DNA of 10,865 nucleotides from Nanobdellota archaeon (GCA_030690755.1 JAUYGA010000141.1:1-10865), one strand, 5' to 3'. Positions 1-6,148 are shown, counted from the first letter of the stretch. The notes: generated by a model not told the origin, from the letters alone. A program made the numbers and translations.

Positions 1-122
1 AACTAAGAAATCTAAAATGTAAAGTGTATGATGACGAAATCATTATTTGTGAACCAAATAAGCAACAAAAAGAGATATTGGAAAAGTTAGATATCCTAAT
101 GCCTAAAAAGCTGGGAATTTAG
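1..122 (+). CDS. 3' end of an unidentified gene (partial)
   Basis: A frame that is open from the left edge (first full codon at base 3) runs for 39 codons to a TAG at 120-122. The visible C-terminus is hydrophilic and ends ILEKLDILMPKKLGI. I do not recognise the family with certainty. A tail of the form EPNKQQKEILEKLDI resembles, from memory only, the C-termini of some archaeal IS4/IS1634-type transposases. That would fit the broken CheR gene directly downstream, but it is a guess. The stop codon falls inside an 8-base tandem repeat. The frame differs from that of the CheR gene, and no ATG of this gene is visible. Confidence 0.45.
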   Translation, partial: LRNLKCKVYDDEIIICEPNKQQKEILEKLDILMPKKLGI

Positions 123-130
123 GAATTTAG
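115..130. repeat. 8-base tandem duplication at gene junction
   Basis: GAATTTAG occurs twice back to back (115-122 and 123-130). The first copy contains the stop codon of the upstream gene. The duplication sits where the CheR-like homology begins, so it may be a scar of the event that joined the two genes. Two copies of an 8-mer can also arise by simple slippage in AT-rich DNA. Confidence 0.6.
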
Positions 131-171
131 AGAACTTTCTGATAAATTATGAAATAAATGATAAACTCAGA

Positions 172-711
172 GTGCTGAGCGCTCCTTGTTCGACTGGAGA
201 AGAGACATATTCGATTGCAATGTTCCTCCAGAATCTTGTGGATTGTAAAATATTCAATTTCGATTTTAAAGTGCTCGGCTTGGATATAGACGCAGAAGCA
301 ATTAGGCATGCAAATAAAGGCATATATGAAACTGAAAAGGTGAAAAACGCAAATGGATTTGAGCGCTTGCTGGAGCGATATACAACCCCCATCATGAATC
401 CAATTAAAAATGGTCCTGAACTTTGTCAAATTTCAGAAAAAATAAGAAAAGAAAAGAAAGCAATGTTTGGAGTTAAGAATTTAATGGAACCGCTGCCCAG
501 CAGATTCAAAGATTATGTCGACGTAGTATTCTGCAAAAACCTGATAATTTACCTCAATGAGAAAAACAAAAGCAGACTGATAGAGAACCTACAGACAACA
601 ATCAAAAAAGATGGCCTTCTAATAATAGGCGCCTCTGAAAGCGGAATCGGCAATGCAGTATTCAAAGAGCATTTCGAGTATACTGGCGTGTCAGTATACA
701 TGAAAAAATAG
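172..711 (+). CDS. CheR-type SAM methyltransferase, N-terminally truncated
   Basis: The family methylates glutamate side chains of chemoreceptors using S-adenosylmethionine. The catalytic half is clear: motif I APCSTGEETYSIAM (residues 4-17), the acidic turn GLDIDAEAIRHANKGIYE, FGVKNLMEPLP, VDVVFCKNLIIYL (CRNvliYf in typical CheR) and the late GLLIIGASES. The only in-frame start is GTG 172, just before motif I. In-frame homology continues upstream (EFRNLENF matches the family's FFRd...F segment) back to a TAA at 97-99, but that stretch has no start codon. The alpha-helical N-terminal domain of about 80 residues is missing. At 179 residues the protein is far below the usual 260-280. It may be a decaying gene or a stand-alone methyltransferase core. 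A weak AT-rich box lies at 142-149, and no other chemotaxis gene is in view. Confidence 0.8.
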   Translation: MLSAPCSTGEETYSIAMFLQNLVDCKIFNFDFKVLGLDIDAEAIRHANKGIYETEKVKNANGFERLLERYTTPIMNPIKNGPELCQISEKIRKEKKAMFGVKNLMEPLPSRFKDYVDVVFCKNLIIYLNEKNKSRLIENLQTTIKKDGLLIIGASESGIGNAVFKEHFEYTGVSVYMKK

Positions 712-726
712 CAAAAACTTAACTTT

Positions 727-735
727 TTTATATAT
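727..735 (+). promoter_or_regulatory. TATA box for the Dph2-like gene
   Basis: TTTATATAT lies 28 bases before ATG 755, directly after a run of T that may also end the upstream transcript. An archaeal TATA box at this distance puts the transcription start at or next to the ATG, giving a leaderless mRNA. It overlaps the alternative in-frame ATG at 734, which argues against that start. Confidence 0.65.
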
Positions 736-754
736 GCGCAACATTATGTTATTA

Positions 755-1423
755 ATGAGAACACTTTTCATCGAAGCAAAATCAAATGCCAAAATAAATA
801 TCCCGGACAATTACATAAATGAACTGCCCGACAAAATAGGCTTACTGACAACAGTGCAGTTTATCGATGAGCTGGAACATCTTAAGAAACAGCTTGAATC
901 AAAAAAGAAGCTTGTCTTTTATGGCAAAGGGAGCAGGTGCAAATACCGCGGTCAAATCTTGGGATGCGATGCAGGAGCCGCTGAACATGTCAAGGAAATG
1001 GTACAGGCTTTCCTGTATATCGGCTCAGGAGAATTCCATCCGATAATAATCGCTTTAAAAACAGAAAAACCAGTCTTTAAATTCAATCCGACAACAAATG
1101 AATTCTCAAAAGTGAAAAAAGAAGAAATAGAAAAAATAGCAAAAAAACTAAAAGGATTGAAACTGAAATTCCTATCATCAAATAATATAGGCATCCTAGC
1201 GTCCGCAAAACAAGGGCAAGCAAATATGGCTGCTGCAAAAAAAATAAAAAGCCAGTTCAAGGAAAAAAGCTTCCATACCTTTCTGTTCGACACACTTGAT
1301 TTTGACCAACTCATGAATTTTCCGCAGATAGAATGCTGGATAAACACTGCCTGCAACAGGATTGTCTATGACGATGCGATTGAACGCGGAATATCTATAC
1401 TTAATTATGAGGATATTCAATAA
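755..1423 (+). CDS. Dph2-like diphthamide synthase, short form lacking domain 1
   Basis: Dph2 proteins use a 4Fe-4S cluster and SAM to attach a 3-amino-3-carboxypropyl group to a histidine of elongation factor 2, the first step of diphthamide synthesis. Family motifs over the 222 residues are YRGQILGCD (64-72, Cys71), FLYIGSGEFHPIIIAL (86-101), GILASAKQGQ (146-155) and CWINTACNRI.YDD (194-207, Cys200). Cys71 and Cys200 correspond to the second and third cluster cysteines. Full-length archaeal Dph2 is about 330-340 residues. Here the first domain, with its GACD-type cysteine, is absent, and the protein begins at the strand opening domain 2 (RTLFIEAKSN). An in-frame start at 734 would add seven residues but overlaps the TATA box. 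It could work with a separately encoded domain 1, be a diverged paralogue, or have lost function. Confidence 0.87.
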   Translation: MRTLFIEAKSNAKINIPDNYINELPDKIGLLTTVQFIDELEHLKKQLESKKKLVFYGKGSRCKYRGQILGCDAGAAEHVKEMVQAFLYIGSGEFHPIIIALKTEKPVFKFNPTTNEFSKVKKEEIEKIAKKLKGLKLKFLSSNNIGILASAKQGQANMAAAKKIKSQFKEKSFHTFLFDTLDFDQLMNFPQIECWINTACNRIVYDDAIERGISILNYEDIQ

Positions 1424-1428
1424 TAGAA

Positions 1429-1498
1429 TTATTCAGGAAGGTCACATCGCAAAGCTTGATACGCGACAATGCCCCACATCTCACGCGGCGGAAAGCCA
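1429..1498 (-). pseudogene. 3' remnant of a paralogue of the 3440-3760 gene
   Basis: Read on the minus strand, this segment gives GFPPREMWGIVAYQALRC followed by DLPE and a stop. It matches the last 22 residues of the intact gene at 3440-3760 at 19 positions. Homology stops abruptly at 1498. The frame runs only nine more codons upstream to a stop at 1525-1527, with no ATG. It is therefore a tail without a gene, and could be the original 3' end left behind when DNA was inserted. Confidence 0.8.
1466..1498. repeat. 33-base direct repeat, left copy (att-like core)
   Basis: This stretch is identical base for base to 3477-3509, in the same orientation. The two copies are about 2.0 kb apart and bracket the acyltransferase and lipoprotein genes. 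The identity starts and ends sharply: the left flanks (gene 3' ends) are only loosely similar, and the right flanks are unrelated. Confidence 0.85.
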
Positions 1499-1539
1499 CG
1501 CAGGATTTTCAAACCCTTATTCTTTCATAAATGCCAAAA

Positions 1540-2655
1540 TCATATTTTTAAGAATAATTTATTTTTATACATGACATAAGCTGCGAGAAATATTATTAAT
1601 ACATGCGTGAAAGCAAACAATAAAGAAGCAATTATTGGCGCAGCTATTTGTAGATATAGATTTTTATAAATAACAAAATACAAAGTTGTGCCGCCATTCA
1701 CTTTAATTAGCAACAATAATCTGCTTACAATACTGCTAAACATATATAATGCAATTGCATTCAAACCGCAAATAACAAAAGGAAAAGACCACTTTTTGCA
1801 ACCTTTTATGTCAATTAACCAATAGCTGACAGAAAATATAACCGAAGCGAGGCCAGCCATAAAAATTGAAAATGAACTTGTCCAAAGATTTTTATTAATT
1901 GGCAACCAGATATTTATAACATAGCCAGCCATCATAAAAACTATGCCTGATAAAGCCATTAAACCTGCCTTTTGAATTTTATTTCTTTTACTAATCAACA
2001 AATGACCCATTAACACTCCTAAAAGCACTGTAGAAATGGCAGAAAAAGTACTGAATAACCCCTCTGGATCCCACCCTTTGGTCTGCTCCCACATATGGCC
2101 TTTCAATAACAAGCCATCAATATAATGAGCTAAATTTCTTTCTGGTTCCAATACTCCTGAACCATAACCGGGAACAGGCACAAATTTAATCATAAGCGCA
2201 GAGGCTAGGAGAATAAATACTGTTAATACGACCTGCCATTTTGGCCGCGTATACAAAAAAATTACACCTGCAAAAAAATAAGTTATTGCAATAAGTTGTA
2301 AAACCCCAGGTATACGAACAGCCGCAAAATCAAAATAAGGAAATAAATTAAGGAAAAAACCAAAAGCAAATAAGATAAGTGAGCGTTTTAGGATGTGCAA
2401 AAATAATTCTTTTTTGCTATGTCTTCCATTAATTCTTTTTGTGAAAGAAAAAACCATGGCCACCCCGATTATCCACAAAAAGAATGGAAAAACAGTATCG
2501 GCGAAAGTCCAACCATTCCATGAAGCATGTTGCAATGGAGGATATGTATCGCCCCAAACATTATTAACTAATATCATCAACACAATAACTAAGCCTCTAA
2601 AAAAATCTAAAGATACTAAACGCTCTGCTTTTTTAAGAACTGAGTTAATGACCAT
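1540..2655 (-). CDS. Multi-pass membrane acyltransferase, HGSNAT/DUF5009 (COG4299) type
   Basis: The 371-residue protein has around ten hydrophobic segments. Its N-terminus carries the family signature: RLVSLDFFRGLVIVLMILVNN (residues 12-32), then YPPLQHASWNGWTFADTVFPFFLWIIGVAM (38-67). His43 in QHASWNGWT corresponds to the active-site histidine of human heparan-alpha-glucosaminide N-acetyltransferase, which moves acetyl from cytoplasmic acetyl-CoA to an amino sugar across the membrane. Bacterial relatives are thought to acylate sugars of the cell envelope, so here the substrate could be a surface glycan, but this is inferred. Length matches the prokaryotic family. A TATA-like box at 2678-2686 fits ATG 2655. 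The gene lies inside the repeat-flanked segment and may have been acquired, although its base composition is not clearly different. Confidence 0.87.
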   Translation of the reverse strand: MVINSVLKKAERLVSLDFFRGLVIVLMILVNNVWGDTYPPLQHASWNGWTFADTVFPFFLWIIGVAMVFSFTKRINGRHSKKELFLHILKRSLILFAFGFFLNLFPYFDFAAVRIPGVLQLIAITYFFAGVIFLYTRPKWQVVLTVFILLASALMIKFVPVPGYGSGVLEPERNLAHYIDGLLLKGHMWEQTKGWDPEGLFSTFSAISTVLLGVLMGHLLISKRNKIQKAGLMALSGIVFMMAGYVINIWLPINKNLWTSSFSIFMAGLASVIFSVSYWLIDIKGCKKWSFPFVICGLNAIALYMFSSIVSRLLLLIKVNGGTTLYFVIYKNLYLQIAAPIIASLLFAFTHVLIIFLAAYVMYKNKLFLKI

Positions 2656-2677
2656 ATTACTTTCATAAATTGAAATG

Positions 2678-2686
2678 CATATTTAA
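2678..2686 (-). promoter_or_regulatory. TATA-like box for the acyltransferase
   Basis: On the minus strand TTAAATATG begins 31 bases before ATG 2655, the same spacing as the other boxes in the window. The match to the TTTATATA consensus is weaker. The rest of the 98-base gap (2656-2753) shows no further clear feature. Confidence 0.45.
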
Positions 2687-2753
2687 TTTTATTGCTGGAC
2701 TTTTAGCTCTCGATAATTTGTTTTAGCAATGATCAAACATATCATAAGACACG

Positions 2754-3368
2754 CTACCCATAAATCACTTTTCTTCTCTCTAAAACCCACTTACAAGACT
2801 TAGAAAGATCATAAACAGAAATATCAACAAACTGGGAACTTAATGCATCGCATTTTTCAACTGAGCCCATATACTTGTCATAAAGCTCTAAGTAAGCATA
2901 GCAATTAGCCCTCAGATTTATGCTTTTGTTCTGAAAAACCGCCTGACCGCTGCTTGTCGGGCCCATTGAAGGAGGATAAACTTCAGTTACAATTGCATTT
3001 TCAGGGAATTCTGAACAGAGCTGTTCATTATGTGATGCCAAGACATATTCAAATAAGCAGCTTTCTTTCTCAGTAGAATTAATGCAAGTCTCAACAGAAT
3101 CATGTCTATCTATATCGATAAAAAGTTGCCTGAATGTAAACACAAGATTATTGATATTATTAAGTCTATATTCGCTGAAATCCACTTCGTTGCCAGACCT
3201 TGCATCTTTTAGAAGGCTTTCAGCATCATATTCATAATTGTTAGAATAACCAAGATAGTCCCCTTCTTTGAAATTGAATTTAGACTGAGGATTTTCTTTC
3301 AGTTCATCATCGCAGCCAGCTATCAAAACCAATGCAACTAAAATTAAAAACACATATTTCTTTGACAT
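2754..3368 (-). CDS. Cysteine-rich membrane lipoprotein of unknown function
   Basis: The 204-residue protein starts with a lipoprotein signal: MSKK, a hydrophobic stretch VFLILVALVLIAG (6-18), and lipobox LIAGC with Cys19, so it should be exported and lipid-anchored outside the cell. The mature part is acidic and polar, with six further cysteines grouped as two sets of three: TCIN, SCLF and LCSE, then NCYAYLELY, EKCDALS and KSCKWV. The second set recalls the short disulfide-type repeats (C.....CY..lA...C) of many DPANN exported proteins; this is from memory. No catalytic motif is visible. It lies head-to-tail with the acyltransferase but has its own TATA box. It is part of the segment bracketed by the 33-base repeats. 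Confidence 0.75.
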   Translation of the reverse strand: MSKKYVFLILVALVLIAGCDDELKENPQSKFNFKEGDYLGYSNNYEYDAESLLKDARSGNEVDFSEYRLNNINNLVFTFRQLFIDIDRHDSVETCINSTEKESCLFEYVLASHNEQLCSEFPENAIVTEVYPPSMGPTSSGQAVFQNKSINLRANCYAYLELYDKYMGSVEKCDALSSQFVDISVYDLSKSCKWVLERRKVIYG

Positions 3369-3390
3369 ATAACATTAATAAGATGTATCA

Positions 3391-3398
3391 GTATATAA
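3391..3398 (-). promoter_or_regulatory. TATA box for the lipoprotein gene
   Basis: On the minus strand TTATATAC starts 30 bases before ATG 3368, which predicts a leaderless transcript. Confidence 0.6.
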
Positions 3399-3439
3399 TT
3401 TTTTACTTTTCGATGCGGTTATTTCGCTGATTGATAAAA

Positions 3440-3760
3440 TTATTCGAAATGTTCGCATCGCAGAGCCTGATAAGCAACAATGCCCCACATCTCACGCGGC
3501 GGAAAGCCAATCTCATAAACATATTGATGACCTACATTAACAATCATAAAAGCATTCATGCCTGCTAATTCAGGTGTTTCTGCTATTTCTTTATGTATTC
3601 CTGCTATTGCCTTAAGGTTATTTTCAGCATCTCCTTCATGCAAAAACCCTGAATAGTAACCATTAGCGCCGCCAACAACATTAACTCTAAGACTGCCTTC
3701 CTTTGTCTTAAAACCATCCTTTTCAAGAACCAATTCGATTAAAGTGTCTAAATCCGCCAT
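3440..3760 (-). CDS. Small conserved-looking protein of unknown function
   Basis: This 106-residue soluble protein begins MADLDTLIELVLEKDGFKTK and ends ALRCEHFE. There is no signal peptide or membrane segment. It is rich in Gly and acidic residues, with GGANGYYSGFLHEGD (30-44) and FPPREMWGIVAYQALRC near the end. I do not recognise the family. That it is a real gene is supported by a well-placed TATA box and by the remnant at 1429-1498, where the reading frame of the last 22 codons is kept despite base changes. Its 3' end is duplicated in a way that suggests it was an integration target. It is divergent from the Fic gene and shares a 107-base intergenic region with it. Confidence 0.7.
   Translation of the reverse strand: MADLDTLIELVLEKDGFKTKEGSLRVNVVGGANGYYSGFLHEGDAENNLKAIAGIHKEIAETPELAGMNAFMIVNVGHQYVYEIGFPPREMWGIVAYQALRCEHFE
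3477..3509. repeat. 33-base direct repeat, right copy (att-like core)
   Basis: Identical to 1466-1498. Here it is inside the intact gene at 3440-3760, coding the conserved segment just before its C-terminus. Bases 3440-3476, between the core and the stop, would be the replacement 3' end if the segment to the left had integrated here. Confidence 0.85.
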
Positions 3761-3784
3761 TTTATGATTAGGAAATAAATCCGA

Positions 3785-3793
3785 ATTATAAAA
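3785..3793 (-). promoter_or_regulatory. TATA box for the 106-residue protein
   Basis: On the minus strand TTTTATAAT starts 33 bases before ATG 3760. It is divergent from the Fic promoter. Confidence 0.55.
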
Positions 3794-3805
3794 CTTTCTA
3801 AAACC

Positions 3806-3858
3806 TTACCCTTACATTTTTCTAAAAAAACGCAAAATTTATATATTTGTAAGGGTAA
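3806..3858. promoter_or_regulatory. Candidate operator: 11-base inverted repeat around the Fic promoter
   Basis: TTACCCTTACA (3806-3816) and TGTAAGGGTAA (3848-3858) are exact reverse complements separated by 31 bases. The right arm begins just after the Fic TATA box and ends nine bases before ATG 3868, where a bound repressor would block initiation. The left arm lies upstream of the box and also upstream of the divergent promoter at 3785-3793. The spacing of 42 bases between arm starts is four helical turns, so a dimer or tetramer could contact both arms. The binding protein is unknown. Confidence 0.55.
3838..3846 (+). promoter_or_regulatory. TATA box of the Fic-U32 operon
   Basis: TTTATATAT lies 30 bases before ATG 3868, predicting a leaderless transcript. 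It sits between the two arms of the inverted repeat. Confidence 0.7.
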
Positions 3859-3867
3859 CTATTTTTT

Positions 3868-4713
3868 ATGACAATTCTTAAAAAAAATGGATATTATTAT
3901 ATCAGACACTCGCTCCGAAAAGACGAGCGAGTCATAACTAGAGAGAAATACCTCGGTAAGGAAGTCCCTGAAAATATAGAGGAGATAAAAAGCGCTTTTC
4001 TTATGGAATGCATTAAGGAAGATTTATTCAGAAAGTTAAGCGCTGTAAAAAAGAATTTCGGCAGAGAATGGAAAACCTATCCTGAATCAGTTAAGAAAAA
4101 AGTGCTTATTGACTTTTTGATAAAATTCACATACAACTCCAATGCAATAGAAGGGTCAACCATAACCCTTGAAGAAACAGAAGACATAATCAAGAGAAAA
4201 CTCGCGCCGCATAAGTCAATCAAAGACATACAGGAGACGATAAACCATTCAAAAGCTTTTTTCCAGGCAATAAACGAGAAAAAAATATCATCTGAAACAC
4301 TATTGGCTTGGCATAATGAAATATTCTATGATTCAAAGCCAGATATTGCAGGAACATGGAGAACATATCTCGTTCGCGTTGGAGAGTACCGCGCGCCTAA
4401 CTGGCAGGAAATTAAAAAACTGATAAAAAACCTTTTTGTTTGGTATGAAAAAAATGTAAAAATGATGCACCCCGTAGAACTAGCTGCGAGAGCGCATTAC
4501 AGATTTGAAAAGATACATCCATTCGGAGACGGAAACGGCAGGATTGGAAGGCTGATTATCGCGCATATTCTAAAAAAGAACAGCTATCCGATAATAGTGA
4601 TAGAATACTCTGGAAGGAAGCAATACTATAACGCGCTGTCAAAAAATGAAGATGAATTTGTCAAATATTTCATGAAAAGATATTTAAAAGAATACAAGGA
4701 ATATTTGAAATGA
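3868..4713 (+). CDS. Fic-domain protein AMP-transferase, self-inhibited class
   Basis: Fic enzymes usually transfer AMP from ATP to a Ser, Thr or Tyr of a target protein. The 281-residue sequence has the full catalytic loop HPFGDGNGRIGR (217-228), with catalytic His217, Asp221, Asn223, Arg225 and Arg228. The inhibitory motif (S/T)xxxE(G/N) is present upstream as SNAIEG (Ser91, Glu95, Gly96), which places it in the class with an N-terminal inhibitory helix. The Glu would clash with productive ATP binding until released. The first 40 residues (YYYIRHSLRKDERVITREKYLGKEVP) look like the N-terminus common in archaeal Fic proteins. There is no toxin-antitoxin partner, which fits internal inhibition. 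The stop overlaps the U32 start by four bases. The target protein is not evident. Confidence 0.93.
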   Translation: MTILKKNGYYYIRHSLRKDERVITREKYLGKEVPENIEEIKSAFLMECIKEDLFRKLSAVKKNFGREWKTYPESVKKKVLIDFLIKFTYNSNAIEGSTITLEETEDIIKRKLAPHKSIKDIQETINHSKAFFQAINEKKISSETLLAWHNEIFYDSKPDIAGTWRTYLVRVGEYRAPNWQEIKKLIKNLFVWYEKNVKMMHPVELAARAHYRFEKIHPFGDGNGRIGRLIIAHILKKNSYPIIVIEYSGRKQYYNALSKNEDEFVKYFMKRYLKEYKEYLK

Positions 4714-6113
4714 AAATGCAAAAAAATAAATTAAAGATGAAACTGGCCAAAAAAATATCAAAACCAGAACTAATCGCGCCAGTCGGAAACTGGCCTATGC
4801 TTACTGCTGCAATAGATGCAGGCGCAGACGCGGTTTATCTTGGTGTAAATGACCTAAACATGCGCATCACTGCAAGAAGTTTTGAGATTCAGGAACTGAA
4901 GAAAGTTGCGGAAACGGCGCGCAAAAAGAAAGTCAAAGTCTATCTCACACTCAACACCATCATATATGATAATGAGCGAAAAAAGGTCGATAGAATAATA
5001 AAAGAGGCAAAAGACGCAAAAATTGATGCAATAATCTGCTGGGATGTCTATGTTATTCAGCAGTGCATCAAAGCAAAAATTCCATTTCACATAAGCACGC
5101 AAGCAGGAATATCCAATTACGATTCATTAAAATTCTATGCAAAACTCGGAGCAAAAAAAGCAGTGCTTGCAAGAGAGCTATCGCTTGAGCAGCTCAAAAA
5201 TATTGTTGAACAGAAAAACAAAGACAATTTGGATATTGGAATAGAAGTTTTCATCCACGGAGCAATGTGCGTCTCAATATCAGGAAGATGCTTTTTGTCA
5301 CAAGAATTATTCGGCAAAAGCGCCAACCGCGGAGACTGCCTGCAGCCCTGCAGAAGACCTTACAAAGTCATCAATGAAGAGACAGGAAAAGAGCTCAGAG
5401 TCGGAAACAACTACATACTATCACCAAAAGATCTTTGCGCGCTGCCATTCACAGATAGACTTATTGACGCTGGAATTGAATCATTCAAGATAGAAGGCCG
5501 CAATAGGAGCCCGGAATATGTGAAAGTAGTCACATCAGCATACAAAAAAGTCATTGACGATTATCTTAAAAACAAAAGACAATCAAAGGAAAAATCCAGT
5601 CGTGGCGCCGACGCGACTGGGGATGCGCCCTCCGGGCTGTCGCGTAGGACATTTTCCCGCAGGAAAATGGCCGTCGGCCGCCAGGACTGGCTGGATTTTT
5701 CGGATAGCAGACTTAACAAAAAGTTGATAATGAAAGAATTGTCAGAACTAAAGAAAGTCTACAATCGCGAATTCTCATCTGGCTTCTTTCTTGGAGTTCC
5801 AACAAATGACGACTTCACAAGCAAAGACGGAAGTTCTGTTACAGAAATAAAAGAGTATGTAGGGTTTGTCAGAAATTATTACCAAAAAATCAATGTCGCA
5901 GAAATCAAAGTGGAAAACAAACCAATATCAAAAGGCGATGAGATTTACGTAATAGGGAACACAACAGGAGTTTTCAGGCAAAAAGTAGAATCCCTTGAAA
6001 TAAACCACAAGAAAGTGGACATCGCAAAAAAAGGAGAAAGAGTCGCACTAAAATTAAAACAAACAGCAAGGCCGAATGACAAGATATTCAGGATTGTTAA
6101 ATCGTCCCAGTAA
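4710..6113 (+). CDS. Peptidase U32-family protein with an in-frame insert
   Basis: The 467-residue protein starts with the family's TIM-barrel motif ELIAPVGNWPMLTAAIDAGADAVYLG (20-45). It carries the U32 signature EVFIHGAMCVSISGRCFLS (179-197) and then ANRGDCLQPCRRPY. Cys187, Cys194, Cys210 and Cys214 match the four cysteines that bind a 4Fe-4S cluster in UbiU/UbiV and related proteins. Despite the name, studied members mostly act in hydroxylation of tRNA, rRNA or ubiquinone rather than proteolysis; which applies here cannot be told. FKIEGRNRSPEYV and KVYNREFSSGFFLG follow. Between AYKKVIDDYL and KKVYNREF lies an Arg/Ser/Gly-rich insert at about residues 294-331, encoded by a palindromic element. 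A C-terminal beta domain covers about 380-467. The ATGA overlap with the Fic gene suggests coupled translation; ATG 4716 or 4737 are alternative starts. Confidence 0.92.
   Translation: MKMQKNKLKMKLAKKISKPELIAPVGNWPMLTAAIDAGADAVYLGVNDLNMRITARSFEIQELKKVAETARKKKVKVYLTLNTIIYDNERKKVDRIIKEAKDAKIDAIICWDVYVIQQCIKAKIPFHISTQAGISNYDSLKFYAKLGAKKAVLARELSLEQLKNIVEQKNKDNLDIGIEVFIHGAMCVSISGRCFLSQELFGKSANRGDCLQPCRRPYKVINEETGKELRVGNNYILSPKDLCALPFTDRLIDAGIESFKIEGRNRSPEYVKVVTSAYKKVIDDYLKNKRQSKEKSSRGADATGDAPSGLSRRTFSRRKMAVGRQDWLDFSDSRLNKKLIMKELSELKKVYNREFSSGFFLGVPTNDDFTSKDGSSVTEIKEYVGFVRNYYQKINVAEIKVENKPISKGDEIYVIGNTTGVFRQKVESLEINHKKVDIAKKGERVALKLKQTARPNDKIFRIVKSSQ
5590..5700. mobile_element. GC-rich palindromic element inserted in frame in the U32 gene
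   Basis: The ends are perfect 10-base inverted repeats: AAAAATCCAG (5590-5599) and CTGGATTTTT (5691-5700). The pairing continues imperfectly inward for about 15 more bases (TCGTGGCGCCGACG against the complement of CGTCGGCCGCCAGGA). Inside are nested hairpins: ACGCGAC (5611-5617) with GTCGCGT (5639-5645), whose loop holds GCCC-TCC-GGGC (5627-5637), and ATTTTCC-CGCA-GGAAAAT (5651-5668). GC is 69 of 110 bases for 5591-5700 against 19 of 60 just downstream. At 111 bases it equals 37 codons, has no stop in the gene's frame, and uses CGT, CGC, GGG and GCG codons rare in the neighbours. It resembles in concept the Rickettsia palindromic elements that sit inside genes. It encodes no transposase, so it would be non-autonomous. 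Confidence 0.75.
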
Positions 6114-6115
6114 AC

Positions 6116-6123
6116 TTTATATA
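6116..6123 (+). promoter_or_regulatory. TATA box for the 231-residue membrane protein
   Basis: TTTATATA begins three bases after the U32 stop and 33 bases before ATG 6149, so this gene is probably transcribed separately from the Fic-U32 operon. Confidence 0.65.
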
Positions 6124-6148
6124 CGCTTATTGTTCTTAATGTTACATC

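Noticed and set aside
115..172. Repair of the CheR frame by removing one 8-base repeat copy
   Set aside because: With one copy removed, the upstream frame still ends at TAG and the CheR frame meets TAA at 104-106, so slippage alone does not explain the break.
952..1356. Open minus-strand frame of 134 codons opposite the Dph2-like gene
   Set aside because: It is antisense to a gene with strong family motifs, and its Phe/Ser-rich composition is typical of the complement of Lys/Glu-rich coding DNA.
1540..2655. Foreign base composition as proof of transfer of the acyltransferase
   Set aside because: A sampled 60-base stretch is about 40% GC, close to the neighbours. Composition gives no support; only the flanking repeats do.
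3411..3460. Inverted repeat CGATGCG / CGCATCG spanning the 3' end of the 106-residue gene
   Set aside because: Only seven bases with a 36-base loop, partly coding and not followed by a T run on either strand. Chance is likely and a terminator is not supported.
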